Position numbers and translations under genes: made by a program
Shown: piece after piece, positions 8,551 to 16,734 of the stretch
How the letters are laid out: every line of letters starts with the position of its first letter
Numbering within the stretch: position 1 is the first letter of the stretch
From: Nitrospirota bacterium
GTDB lineage: Bacteria > Nitrospirota > Thermodesulfovibrionia > Thermodesulfovibrionales > Magnetobacteriaceae
NCBI GenBank assembly: GCA_015233015.1
Contig: JADFYO010000016.1
Location: 1 to 63,455 of the forward strand
Length of the DNA: 63,455 nucleotides
Reading direction: 5' to 3'
Notes under the pieces: generated by a model
Told to the model about the DNA's origin: nothing
The model's input: the letters and a program-made list of their open reading frames with translations, nothing else
The model's database searches: none

Positions 8551-9286
8551 GTTTAAACGTACACACGTATTGATTGCCGACCTCACATACATGAGAAACG
8601 GTGTATGTATAGCGGGAATCAATCTCGACAATTTCAAAAACATTCGATCTGTACTATTCTCCGGCCATTTCCAAATGGACTTTATAGAAAAAAACAACAT
8701 CTACCCATGCGCCATAGTCACAGTTGAAGGGATGCCGAAGATTAACGTCATCCCGCCGCACACAGAAGATTTTCAAATAAGAGACAACCCCGAATTCAGG
8801 CGTTTCGTCTCACAAAAAGAGTGGCTTGAGATACTTCGTCAATGCTCACATCACTCCCTTCACGACAGATTGAATAATTCAATCCACGAAAACAAGTGGA
8901 TAACTCCGGGGACAGATGTACCTTCCCTCTCACTTATCAAACTCGAGAACAGACCACTAATCAGCTCAATCACAATAAAAAGAGACACCAGCACTGACAT
9001 CAGGGCATCATTTATCTCTGGCGATAGCGCATTCAATCTTAAACTCAACGACATCCAACTCGTTGATTTTATCGTTAACCGCTATAGAATAAGAACGCTG
9101 GACTCCCCCTCATATGCCGGAGAACAGGTACTTCAGGAAGTAAACGATGAACTATTCCCCGAAAACCAGCACTATTACCTAAGAATCGGCCTGACACGGC
9201 CTTATCAGGAGAAATGCTGGCTTCAGATAAACGGGATTTATTCCGAACGCTCAGACATGCCAATAAGAAAATTCACCGCTGAATAA
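8528..9286 (+). CDS. Dual-OB-like protein of the DUF488 operon
   Basis: About 252 residues from the ATG at 8528 (MEKSYTYKFKRTH). An in-frame TTG at 8510 is possible, but neither start has a good ribosome-binding site; both lie inside the previous gene. The N-terminal half begins LIADLTYMRNGVCIAGI, and the rest is strand-rich with EKCWLQINGIY near the end. This resembles the dual OB-fold proteins annotated beside DUF488 genes, which are predicted to bind nucleic acid. The overlap with the DUF488 gene indicates co-translation. The fold is by recognition only and the function is unknown. Confidence 0.6.
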   Translation: MEKSYTYKFKRTHVLIADLTYMRNGVCIAGINLDNFKNIRSVLFSGHFQMDFIEKNNIYPCAIVTVEGMPKINVIPPHTEDFQIRDNPEFRRFVSQKEWLEILRQCSHHSLHDRLNNSIHENKWITPGTDVPSLSLIKLENRPLISSITIKRDTSTDIRASFISGDSAFNLKLNDIQLVDFIVNRYRIRTLDSPSYAGEQVLQEVNDELFPENQHYYLRIGLTRPYQEKCWLQINGIYSERSDMPIRKFTAE

Positions 9287-9315
9287 TGATACCTTATAGC
9301 TTAAGGATTAAAGAC

Positions 9316-9336
9316 GAAGGGGGATAATCCCCCTTC
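9316..9336. terminator. GC-rich perfect palindrome, terminator or REP-like
   Basis: GAAGGGGG (9316-9323), loop ATAAT, CCCCCTTC (9329-9336): an eight-base perfect stem 30 bases after the dual-OB gene. No T-run follows, so it may be an mRNA-stabilising or REP-like element rather than a classical terminator. Similar palindromes occur at 13828-13872 and 23720-23754. Confidence 0.5.
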
Positions 9337-9426
9337 ACCCCTGGTTCTCGCACATGTTCTATCTATTGAATTCAATCTGCCGCCCGTTGGCGGCTTCAGT
9401 ACTCCATCTAAAGACTATTATGCTAT

Positions 9427-9500
9427 CATGAGTAATTTACCTATAGTGATTTGCCCTGAATACCATTGACAAATATACTTCAATAATCACACACTAAAGG
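9427..9500 (+). promoter_or_regulatory. Conserved upstream block of chemoreceptor 1
   Basis: This stretch is almost repeated before chemoreceptor 2 (11630-11703). Both copies share ATTTACCTATAGTG, TTGCCCTGAA, an ATTGACAAAT segment and ATAATCACA. The TTGACA at 9467-9472 can serve as a -35 box with CACACT 18 bases later (CATACT in the second copy, closer to a -10). A shared promoter duplicated with the gene is the simplest reading; the exact start site is not resolved. Confidence 0.5.
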
Positions 9501-9523
9501 CTAACGCGGATTAAGGAGGGTAT

Positions 9524-11554
9524 ATGTTTAAAAACGTCAAGATTAGTGCCAAGTTGTTTTCGCTGGTGGTATTCATGGCTCTGATAATTATATTTCTGGG
9601 GGTCTTAGGCCTTAAATCATTAGTCAACCTCAACAATAACTTCGATTCTCTATATTCAAACAGGATGGTTCCTCTTGGGGAACTCTCGCAGATTAACGAT
9701 AAAATGCGGGAAAATGTCCAGCAGCTGCTCCTTGCAGCATTCCATGACCCGACGCTGGAAGTCAGCAAAGTACACAACGCCGACCATCCTATAACCAAAC
9801 ACACCGGCAAGATCGAGGCAAATATAGATGAGATCTCTAAAACATGGACGAGCTTCACATCCAGGACTATGACTGCCGAGGAAAAAGCACTTGCCGATAA
9901 ATATGCCGAAGACAGGGGGAAATTCGTAAAAGAAGGTCTAAAACAAGGCATCGTTTACCTTAAAGAAGGGAACTTCAACGAAGCAAACTTATTTACCGTA
10001 AAGAAAGTCCTGCCGCTGTACACTCAGGCAAAAAATAGTTTCGATGACCTTGTGAAATTCCAATACAAAATAGCCGTGGAGCTGGATGAAACAAATTCTA
10101 GCGCATACAGCCAAAACAAAAAGCTGACGATATACACAATCATATTAAGCCTGCTACTTTCGTTTCTCGCCGCATGGTGGATAATTAACGGCGTGTCAAG
10201 GTCTATCAAAGAGGGAGTAGCAGTAGCCGGCAGCCTTGCCGACGGCGACCTTAACGTTGACATTAATGTTACAAGCAACGACGAAACTGGACAGCTTCTG
10301 AATGCAATGAAAACGATGGTTGATAAACTAAAGGAAGTAATCGGGAACGTGAGAACAACATCCGGTAGTGTGGCAATAAGCAGCAACGAGCTAAGCGCAA
10401 ACGCGCAGAGGATATCGGAAGGGGCCACAGAACAGGCGGCATCCGTTGAGGAGACATCGTCGTCAATGGAGCAAATGAGCTCCAACATCCAGCAAAACAC
10501 AGATAACGCCGTGCAGACGGAAAGACTGGCGTCAAAATCGGCCAAAGACGCAGCTGAAAGCGGCAAGTCAGTAACAGACGCTGTGGCCGCGATGAAGGAA
10601 ATCGCCAGCAAAATATCAATCATAGAGGAAATAGCCAGGCAGACAAACTTGCTGGCCTTAAACGCAGCTATTGAAGCAGCCCGAGCCGGAGAACACGGCA
10701 AGGGATTTGCGGTCGTGGCATCGGAAGTAAGAAAACTTGCGGAGCGTTCGCAGAAGGCCGCCGGTGAGATAACCCACCTGTCGGCAACAAGCGTAGTAGT
10801 AGCCGAAAAGGCCGGGAATATGCTGACAATGCTTGTCCCCGATATTCGAAAGACTTCGGAGCTGGTTCAGGAAATCGCCGCCGCAAGCAACGAACAAAAC
10901 TCCGGGGCACAGCAGATTAACAGGGCGCTGCAACAGCTCGACCAGGTAATACAACAAAATGCCTCAGCCGCCGAAGAGCTGGCCTCCACATCCGAAGAGC
11001 TAAACACACTCGCAGATGAACTTCAATCTGCAATAAGTTTCTTTAGTATAGGTAATGCAGGCGAGACGGCAACAAAACTTATCAGCACCCAGGCAAGAAA
11101 GCCAAGGTTAACTCAACAAATCGCTCATCATACCGCCAATGCCAAGCCGGCACCGGTAGTGTTGGCAAAAGCCCATACGCCCCATCCTGTTCGTAAAGGT
11201 GTTGCCGAAGCGTTTGACTTTTCCAACGCAAGAAGTAAGCACCTCCTGTGGAAAAGCAGGTTGAGAGACTTCCTTGACGGCAAAGAAAGCCTTACTGAAG
11301 CACAAGCCGTATCACATAAGGATTGCGACCTCGGAAAGTGGTTATACTCCAAAGGAATCGATAAATTCGGCCATTTGCATGAAATGCAAAAGCTCGAAAC
11401 AATTCATGAAGACCTCCACACAGTGGTCAAACAAATCGTCACACTGAAAAACTCTGGAGATTCGTCAGGGGCGGAGGATCAATACTTACAAATAGGCCCT
11501 ATGAGCAAAACAATAATCGACCTCCTGACAGCAATAGAAAAGAAAATAGCATAA
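9524..11554 (+). CDS. Methyl-accepting chemotaxis protein 1 with C-terminal CZB domain
   Basis: A 676-residue chemoreceptor. The N-terminal membrane segment ([20 protein letters not shown]) is followed by a ~170-residue periplasmic four-helix-bundle-like sensor, a second membrane segment around residues 205-222 ([13 protein letters not shown]), HAMP, and the signalling hairpin with tip [22 protein letters not shown]. The last ~110 residues are a chemoreceptor zinc-binding (CZB) domain with SKHLLW, CDLGKW and IHEDLH, which supply the His/Cys ligands. CZB domains elsewhere sense zinc or oxidants such as hypochlorous acid. AAGGAGG precedes the ATG. A near-duplicate gene follows. The ligand is unknown. 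Confidence 0.93.
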   Translation: MFKNVKISAKLFSLVVFMALIIIFLGVLGLKSLVNLNNNFDSLYSNRMVPLGELSQINDKMRENVQQLLLAAFHDPTLEVSKVHNADHPITKHTGKIEANIDEISKTWTSFTSRTMTAEEKALADKYAEDRGKFVKEGLKQGIVYLKEGNFNEANLFTVKKVLPLYTQAKNSFDDLVKFQYKIAVELDETNSSAYSQNKKLTIYTIILSLLLSFLAAWWIINGVSRSIKEGVAVAGSLADGDLNVDINVTSNDETGQLLNAMKTMVDKLKEVIGNVRTTSGSVAISSNELSANAQRISEGATEQAASVEETSSSMEQMSSNIQQNTDNAVQTERLASKSAKDAAESGKSVTDAVAAMKEIASKISIIEEIARQTNLLALNAAIEAARAGEHGKGFAVVASEVRKLAERSQKAAGEITHLSATSVVVAEKAGNMLTMLVPDIRKTSELVQEIAAASNEQNSGAQQINRALQQLDQVIQQNASAAEELASTSEELNTLADELQSAISFFSIGNAGETATKLISTQARKPRLTQQIAHHTANAKPAPVVLAKAHTPHPVRKGVAEAFDFSNARSKHLLWKSRLRDFLDGKESLTEAQAVSHKDCDLGKWLYSKGIDKFGHLHEMQKLETIHEDLHTVVKQIVTLKNSGDSSGAEDQYLQIGPMSKTIIDLLTAIEKKIA

Positions 11555-11618
11555 GTTAATAGCATAAGTGTTAATAGCATAAGTTATAAGATAACCAACG
11601 GTTTAAGATAACCAATGG
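11545..11618. repeat. Short tandem repeats at the end of chemoreceptor 1
   Basis: The 12-mer AATAGCATAAGT occurs at 11545, 11558 and 11573; the first copy includes the stop codon of the receptor gene. Two copies of AAGATAACCAA[C/T]GG follow at 11588 and 11605. These look like replication-slippage products in the spacer between the two receptor genes. Confidence 0.8.
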
Positions 11619-11629
11619 CTAAAGGCTGT

Positions 11630-11703
11630 CATGAGCAATTTACCTATAGTGCGTTGCCCTGAAATACTATTGACAAATTTACTCCCATAATCACATACTA
11701 ACG
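11630..11703 (+). promoter_or_regulatory. Conserved upstream block of chemoreceptor 2
   Basis: A near copy of the block before chemoreceptor 1. It has TTGACA with CATACT 18 bases downstream, a plausible sigma-70 pair. The copied regulatory region suggests both receptors are expressed under the same conditions. Confidence 0.5.
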
Positions 11704-11762
11704 GCAATCGCTGATCGCGGTATAGGCTGCTAAGTTTCTACAATGAAAGGGAGGTATTACAA

Positions 11763-13784
11763 GTGTTGAAGAATATGAGGATTGCCGCGCGGTTGTATCT
11801 GTTTATCACGTTTATTTCTATGATGACAATATCTGTTGGGATTTGTGGCCTTAGTTCCACCGCCGCGACAAACAGCCTGATGAAAATCGGACTCGATAAG
11901 GCTAAAATGTTTTCGGACGGTGTTGACACGGCAAGGGAGGCACAGGTTACCTTCAAGAAACAAGTGCAGGAGTGGAAAGATATTTTGTTGAGAGGCAACG
12001 ACCCGGAGGCCTTTAAAAAATATACCGGAGGTTTTGCCAAGCGTGAGGAAGGCGTACAGGAAAACCTGAAGAAATTGAAGGCGATTATGGAAAAACTCGG
12101 ACTTGAATCATCGTCTGTTGACGAAGCCCTGAAGGTGCACGGTGAACTGGGCGTAAAATATAAGGAAGCCCTTAAAAGTTACGATGTCGACAAAGCCGAG
12201 AGCTACAAGGTTGTCGATAAACTCGTCAAAGGCATTGACCGTGCCCCTACGGACAGCATCGATGGAATCGTAAAACTTATACAAGAAAAACAGGCCGCGG
12301 CAATTTCGGAAATTCAGAGCGAGGGAAATCAAAAGTATAATTCGTCGTGCCGTACTTCAATCATCGTTATCATAACGATGGTGTTCCTTTCGATATTTAT
12401 CGCAATACTTATAATACGCAACATTACCAATTCGCTTCTTAAGGGTCTTAAAGCAGCGAACGGCATGGCTGACGGCGACCTGACAGTTGAAATCGAAGCT
12501 GATGGAAACGACGAAATCAGCATGCTTTTACGTGCAATGAAAAACATGATGGACAAGTTGAAAGATATCATGTCCAATGTGAGACTTTCCGCTAATAACG
12601 TTACTTCCGGCAGCAGCCAGATTAGCTCGACAGCGGAGGAGCTTTCCAAGGGAACCATCGAGCAGGCGGCATCCGTTGAGGAGACATCGTCGTCAATGGA
12701 GCAAATGACCGCCAACATACAGCAAAACACAGACAACGCCGTGCAGACAGAAAGGCTGGCATCAAAATCGGCCAAAGATGCAGCCGAAAGCGGCAAGTCA
12801 GTAGCAGACGCGGTGGCTGCGATGAAGGAAATCGCCAGTAAAATATCCATCATAGAGGAAATTGCCAGACAGACAAACTTGCTGGCCTTAAACGCGGCTA
12901 TTGAAGCAGCCCGTGCTGGAGAACACGGCAAGGGATTTGCGGTCGTGGCGTCGGAAGTAAGAAAACTTGCTGAGCGTTCGCAGAAGGCCGCCGGAGAGAT
13001 AACCCACCTGTCGGCAACAAGTGTAGTAATAGCCGAAAAAGCCGGAGATATGCTGAATAGGCTTGTCCCCGATATTCGAAAGACATCGGAGCTGGTTCAG
13101 GAAATCGCCGCCGCGAGCAACGAACAAAACTCTGGGTCACAGCAGATTAACAGGGCGTTGCAGCAGCTTGACCATGTGATACAGCAAAACGCGTCAGCCG
13201 CTGAAGAGCTGTCCTCCACATCCGAAGAGTTAAACTCCATGGCAGAAGAACTCCAAAGCGCAATAAATTTCTTTAGTATAGGAAATGCAGGCGATACGGC
13301 CAAAAATCTGAGCATCACCCATGCAAGAAAACCCAGGTTAACTCAACAAACGACTCATCAAATCACCCATGCCAAGCCGGCACCGGTAGTGTTGGCAAAA
13401 GCCCATACGCCCCAACCTGTTCGTAAGGGTGTCGCCGAAGCATTCGACTTTTCCAACGCAAGGAGTAAACACCTCCTGTGGAAAAGCAGGTTGAGAGATT
13501 TTCTCGACGGCAAAGAGAGCCTTACTGTGGAACAGGCCGTATCACATAAGGATTGCGACCTCGGAAAGTGGTTATACTCCAAGGGAATCGATAAATTCGG
13601 CCACTTACCGGAAATGCAAAAGCTCGAATCAATCCATGAAGACCTCCACACGGTGGTCAAACAAATCGTCACACTGAAAAACTCAGGGGATTCGTCGGGG
13701 GCGGAGGATCAATACTTACAAATAGGCCCAATGAGCAAAACAATAATCGACCTCCTGACAGCCATAGAAAAGAAAATAGCCTAA
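11763..13784 (+). CDS. Methyl-accepting chemotaxis protein 2 with C-terminal CZB domain
   Basis: A 673-residue paralogue of the preceding receptor, starting at GTG 11763 with GGGAGG about eight bases upstream. The first ~200 residues (membrane segment [17 protein letters not shown], then a periplasmic helical sensor of different sequence) diverge strongly from receptor 1. From about residue 300 to the end the two proteins are nearly identical, also at DNA level, including the signalling tip and the CZB motifs SKHLLW, CDLGKW and IHEDLH. Recent duplication followed by sensor divergence, or gene conversion of the 3' halves, explains this. It should join mixed arrays with receptor 1. Confidence 0.93.
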   Translation: MLKNMRIAARLYLFITFISMMTISVGICGLSSTAATNSLMKIGLDKAKMFSDGVDTAREAQVTFKKQVQEWKDILLRGNDPEAFKKYTGGFAKREEGVQENLKKLKAIMEKLGLESSSVDEALKVHGELGVKYKEALKSYDVDKAESYKVVDKLVKGIDRAPTDSIDGIVKLIQEKQAAAISEIQSEGNQKYNSSCRTSIIVIITMVFLSIFIAILIIRNITNSLLKGLKAANGMADGDLTVEIEADGNDEISMLLRAMKNMMDKLKDIMSNVRLSANNVTSGSSQISSTAEELSKGTIEQAASVEETSSSMEQMTANIQQNTDNAVQTERLASKSAKDAAESGKSVADAVAAMKEIASKISIIEEIARQTNLLALNAAIEAARAGEHGKGFAVVASEVRKLAERSQKAAGEITHLSATSVVIAEKAGDMLNRLVPDIRKTSELVQEIAAASNEQNSGSQQINRALQQLDHVIQQNASAAEELSSTSEELNSMAEELQSAINFFSIGNAGDTAKNLSITHARKPRLTQQTTHQITHAKPAPVVLAKAHTPQPVRKGVAEAFDFSNARSKHLLWKSRLRDFLDGKESLTVEQAVSHKDCDLGKWLYSKGIDKFGHLPEMQKLESIHEDLHTVVKQIVTLKNSGDSSGAEDQYLQIGPMSKTIIDLLTAIEKKIA

Positions 13785-13827
13785 GTTATATAGCAACAAT
13801 AAGCCTATAGCGAAGCGATGTATGGGT

Positions 13828-13872
13828 CGAGGGGGGTTACCCCCCTCGCGGGAGTTTGAGGGCAGCGCCCTC
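13828..13872. terminator. Double GC-rich palindrome between converging genes
   Basis: CGAGGGGGG (13828-13836), loop TTA, CCCCCCTCG (13840-13848) forms a perfect nine-base stem. GAGGGC/AGC/GCCCTC (13858-13872) forms a second. They lie between the stop of chemoreceptor 2 and the stop of the convergent AICAR transformylase gene, where a bidirectional terminator or a REP/BIME-like repeat is expected. There is no strong T-run. Confidence 0.55.
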
Positions 13873-13887
13873 GATGTCTTTAGTCTT

Positions 13888-15180
13888 TCAATGCTTAAAA
13901 ACTCGTTGTCCTGTGAATACCATAGTTACTTTAGGGTCGGCCTCGTTACAAGCGGTTATGGACTCAAAATCGCGGTCAGAGCCTCCAGAATGAACAATAG
14001 CACTCACACCTTCCTCGATACCTACGTCCACACCGTCTCTGAAAGGGAAGAATGCGTCTGAAATCATAGCAGAGCCTATCAGTCCGCCGCGTGCCTGCTT
14101 TGTCTCACTGGCTATTTCATCGAGGGCGTCTCTTTGACGCTTACCCTCTTTGACTTCCTGTTCAAACACCTTTAACGCTATGTTAAATCGCTTAAAACAC
14201 AACGCATCGGCGTACTTCGTGTATGCCTTAAACACGGCTATTTCGGCCACCCCTACCCTGTCCTGCTCACCCGTACCAATTCCCACGGTAACGCCATCTT
14301 TTACGTATATCACGGAGTTTGAGGAAATCCCCTGTTCAATGTTCCAGCCAAAAAGCATATCCTCATATTCACTGTCTTTTGGAGCTCTTTCTATAATATA
14401 ATCCACGCCCTTATATGTGGCCTTCGCAAGCAGAAAATCCTCTTTAGTCCTTATCTTATTAGTCTGCGATTGCTGAATTATCAACCCTCCATCCATCAGA
14501 GATTTGAAATCGATATACTTCACGTCCTTGTATCCTGCAAGATCCCCCATCCTTTTAAGCCGTATTATCCTCAGATTCTTCTTTTTCGTCAGTATCGATA
14601 ACGCGCCATCCTCAAACTCAGGGGCGGCAACAACCTCCAGATAATTAGTAGATATAGCCTCTGCCGTTGCCTTATCTACTGACCTATTCAAAGCCAGACA
14701 GCCGCCAAAGGCAGCAATCCGGTCAGCCATATCCGCCTTTAAATAAGCCTCTTCAATTGTATTGCCATAAGCAGCCCCGCAAGGATTATTATGCTTCAGA
14801 ATAACAGCGGCCGGCCTTTCCGTAAGATACTTCAGAATATTCAGCGCATTATCCAAATCTGTAAGGTTTATCTTACCCGGATGTTTTCCGGCCTGAACCA
14901 TATCCTCTTCGGTGATAGCGCTGACCAAACCCTTTCCCGGCCTCACATACTCACAACCGGCAATCGTAAGATTCCCATTGACCAGCTCATAGACAGCCGC
15001 CTCCTGGTCGGGATTCTCTCCATACCTAAGTCCCTTCTCTATTAAATCCCCTGTCTTGTCGTCCGGTATCTTCCAGGTCCTCTTTTTATAGACCAACTTT
15101 GTATCCCCAAACGTTATAGTCAAATCATCGGGAAAGTGATCATCAAGAATTGTCTTATACATCTTTTTCAGTTCTGCCAT
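13888..15180 (-). CDS. purH: AICAR formyltransferase, stand-alone half of PurH
   Basis: A 430-residue protein equal to the C-terminal domain of bifunctional PurH. It would transfer a formyl group from 10-formyl-tetrahydrofolate to AICAR, the ninth step of purine synthesis. Diagnostic segments are LRYGENPDQEA near residue 50, the catalytic VILKHNNPCGAAYG, AAFGGCLALNR, and FFPFRDGVDVG with SGGSDRD close to the end. GGAGTG precedes the ATG. The cyclohydrolase half is encoded separately at 16045-16638, with a DUF89 gene between; the DUF89 stop is five bases before this start. This is a true gene split rather than a frameshift, since an entire gene lies between. Confidence 0.9.
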   Translation of the reverse strand: MAELKKMYKTILDDHFPDDLTITFGDTKLVYKKRTWKIPDDKTGDLIEKGLRYGENPDQEAAVYELVNGNLTIAGCEYVRPGKGLVSAITEEDMVQAGKHPGKINLTDLDNALNILKYLTERPAAVILKHNNPCGAAYGNTIEEAYLKADMADRIAAFGGCLALNRSVDKATAEAISTNYLEVVAAPEFEDGALSILTKKKNLRIIRLKRMGDLAGYKDVKYIDFKSLMDGGLIIQQSQTNKIRTKEDFLLAKATYKGVDYIIERAPKDSEYEDMLFGWNIEQGISSNSVIYVKDGVTVGIGTGEQDRVGVAEIAVFKAYTKYADALCFKRFNIALKVFEQEVKEGKRQRDALDEIASETKQARGGLIGSAMISDAFFPFRDGVDVGIEEGVSAIVHSGGSDRDFESITACNEADPKVTMVFTGQRVFKH

Positions 15181-15184
15181 ATTA

Positions 15185-16048
15185 TCACTCCTTATTGAGT
15201 TGGCCCTTCAACAGCATAGAGCCTTTAGTTAGATTCAGATGTGCGGCTATGACGTCGCATTTTGCCTGAAACAGGAAAAATACATTCTTATTTTTATCAG
15301 ACTCGAGGGTCTCGAAATTCCCCTGCCCCTTGCTGATAATCAGAGAATGCCTGTTATACTCCCCAACAAAACCCGGGCTGCAAAACTGCAAATCAGTACC
15401 TACGGCGTCAGTGCCGTTGTCTATCACCCTGCAATGGCGTGTTATTCCTGCTTCAAGGGCATCTTCCATAGTAGCATCGTTTATGACCGCGCCGCCTTTG
15501 ACTACGGCCGTGACGCGCTTGCCCATCTCCGTCAGAAGCTCAATCAATAACCTGTCAAAGACTATCTCACCGGCATTGTCTAAGAGATAGAGAACCTCGT
15601 CATGCCTTTGCAGCTCATCTCTGAAGAAATCAAAATCATCGGCGGCGATTGACTTCTCAAGTGAACGGTCGATAGTCTTCTCTACGTCAAAAGACTCATA
15701 GATGCCGAAATCGATAATATTCCCGGCAATAGCAATACGTGCCGCGCTCCAAAGCGGCTCCTTACTCCTTAATACTCTGTCCCTAAGGCCGGAATAAAGA
15801 TTCAACGCAAACCGATTAAATTTTCGCTTCAGCAAGGCATACGGGTCGCGTCCTATCCTCTTTTTTATTGCCCGATATATAAAGGTAGTAGCGTATGCCG
15901 GCGTCCTTTCAACGTCAACATCTTTCAATACTCCCAGTACATCCCCGACTATCTGATAGCGCATACCCTCAGGCATATCAAACTGAGAGAGGGCAGAGAC
16001 CGTCTGCCGTAAAAAACACGGGAAACACTCTATACTAACTTGCATCAT
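15185..16048 (-). CDS. DUF89 (ARMT1-like) putative damage-control phosphatase
   Basis: A 287-residue DUF89 protein. The N-terminal ECFPCFLRQ pair of cysteines is typical of the prokaryotic subfamily, and the metal/phosphate signature [17 protein letters not shown] lies near residue 155, followed by [11 protein letters not shown] and a conserved [11 protein letters not shown]89 proteins are metal-dependent phosphatases thought to remove harmful sugar phosphates and damaged phospho-metabolites. Here the gene overlaps the IMP cyclohydrolase stop by four bases and ends five bases before AICAR transformylase, so it is locked in a purine operon. That suggests a phosphoribosyl-type by-product as substrate; this is inference. 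Confidence 0.85.
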   Translation of the reverse strand: MMQVSIECFPCFLRQTVSALSQFDMPEGMRYQIVGDVLGVLKDVDVERTPAYATTFIYRAIKKRIGRDPYALLKRKFNRFALNLYSGLRDRVLRSKEPLWSAARIAIAGNIIDFGIYESFDVEKTIDRSLEKSIAADDFDFFRDELQRHDEVLYLLDNAGEIVFDRLLIELLTEMGKRVTAVVKGGAVINDATMEDALEAGITRHCRVIDNGTDAVGTDLQFCSPGFVGEYNRHSLIISKGQGNFETLESDKNKNVFFLFQAKCDVIAAHLNLTKGSMLLKGQLNKE

Positions 16049-16638
16049 CCCGCCGTCTTCAGGTATTTGGCAATAGCGGCGTCATAACCCGATATTATAT
16101 AAAAAACCTTCAAAGCCAACCCCATTCGAAAACCATAACTCAAGCCGCCGCCGGAAGCCCTCATCTCCTCTATTACTTTATCATAATCAACGGGGTCTAT
16201 AACCGGCGCAACATCCTTAAAATTCTTGGCCGCGGCGCGAAGCATCGTCGGGCCGCCGATGTCGATATTTTCGATGGCCTCGTCAAAAGTCACTCCGGGC
16301 TTTGCGACGGTCTTTTCAAATGGATATAGGTTTACCACGACAAGGTCTATAGTTTTAATGCCGTGAGCGGCTATGACGCTCATGTCGGCGGGGTTGTCTC
16401 TGCGGGCAAGTATGCCGCCATGCACCTTTGGATGGAGGGTCTTGACCCTGCCGTCGAGCATTTCGGGGAATCCCGTATATTCCGATATTTCAGTTACAGA
16501 CACCCCTGCCTCTCTCAGCGATTTTGCGGTTCCGCCGGTTGAAAATATCTTTACGCCCATCTCCTGAAGTTTAATTGAGAACTCAACAACGCCCGACTTG
16601 TCGGATACGCTTATAACGGCATTTTCTATCTTGCTCAA
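16045..16638 (-). CDS. purH: IMP cyclohydrolase, stand-alone N-terminal half of PurH
   Basis: A 197-residue protein equal to the methylglyoxal-synthase-like domain of PurH, which closes FAICAR to IMP in the last step of purine synthesis. Motifs: ISVSDKSGV at residue 9, [10 protein letters not shown], the [16 protein letters not shown] signature, [10 protein letters not shown] and [14 protein letters not shown]. It starts at TTG 16638, with GGGAGG six bases upstream; the nearby ATG is blocked by an immediate stop. It ends cleanly at the domain boundary. Together with the gene at 13888 it reconstitutes PurH activity. Confidence 0.9.
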   Translation of the reverse strand: MSKIENAVISVSDKSGVVEFSIKLQEMGVKIFSTGGTAKSLREAGVSVTEISEYTGFPEMLDGRVKTLHPKVHGGILARRDNPADMSVIAAHGIKTIDLVVVNLYPFEKTVAKPGVTFDEAIENIDIGGPTMLRAAAKNFKDVAPVIDPVDYDKVIEEMRASGGGLSYGFRMGLALKVFYIISGYDAAIAKYLKTAG

Positions 16639-16656
16639 GCCATACCTCCCTCGATG

Positions 16657-16662
16657 ATTATA
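16657..16662 (-). promoter_or_regulatory. Possible -10 box of the purH/DUF89 operon
   Basis: TATAAT on the minus strand about 20 bases before the TTG start, in the 96-base gap divergent from lptD. No good -35 hexamer stands 16-18 bases upstream (ATGTTA is the best), so the call is weak. Confidence 0.3.
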
Positions 16663-16734
16663 TTTATGTAAACTGATTTTAACATCTTATACAAATTGAG
16701 GTAAAGAATATGTTACACTGAATGCAATTTAATT

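Noticed and set aside
10024-10701. Minus-strand open frame of 225 codons
   Set aside because: Antisense to the conserved signalling domain of chemoreceptor 1; an equivalent shadow appears in chemoreceptor 2 because the DNA is duplicated.
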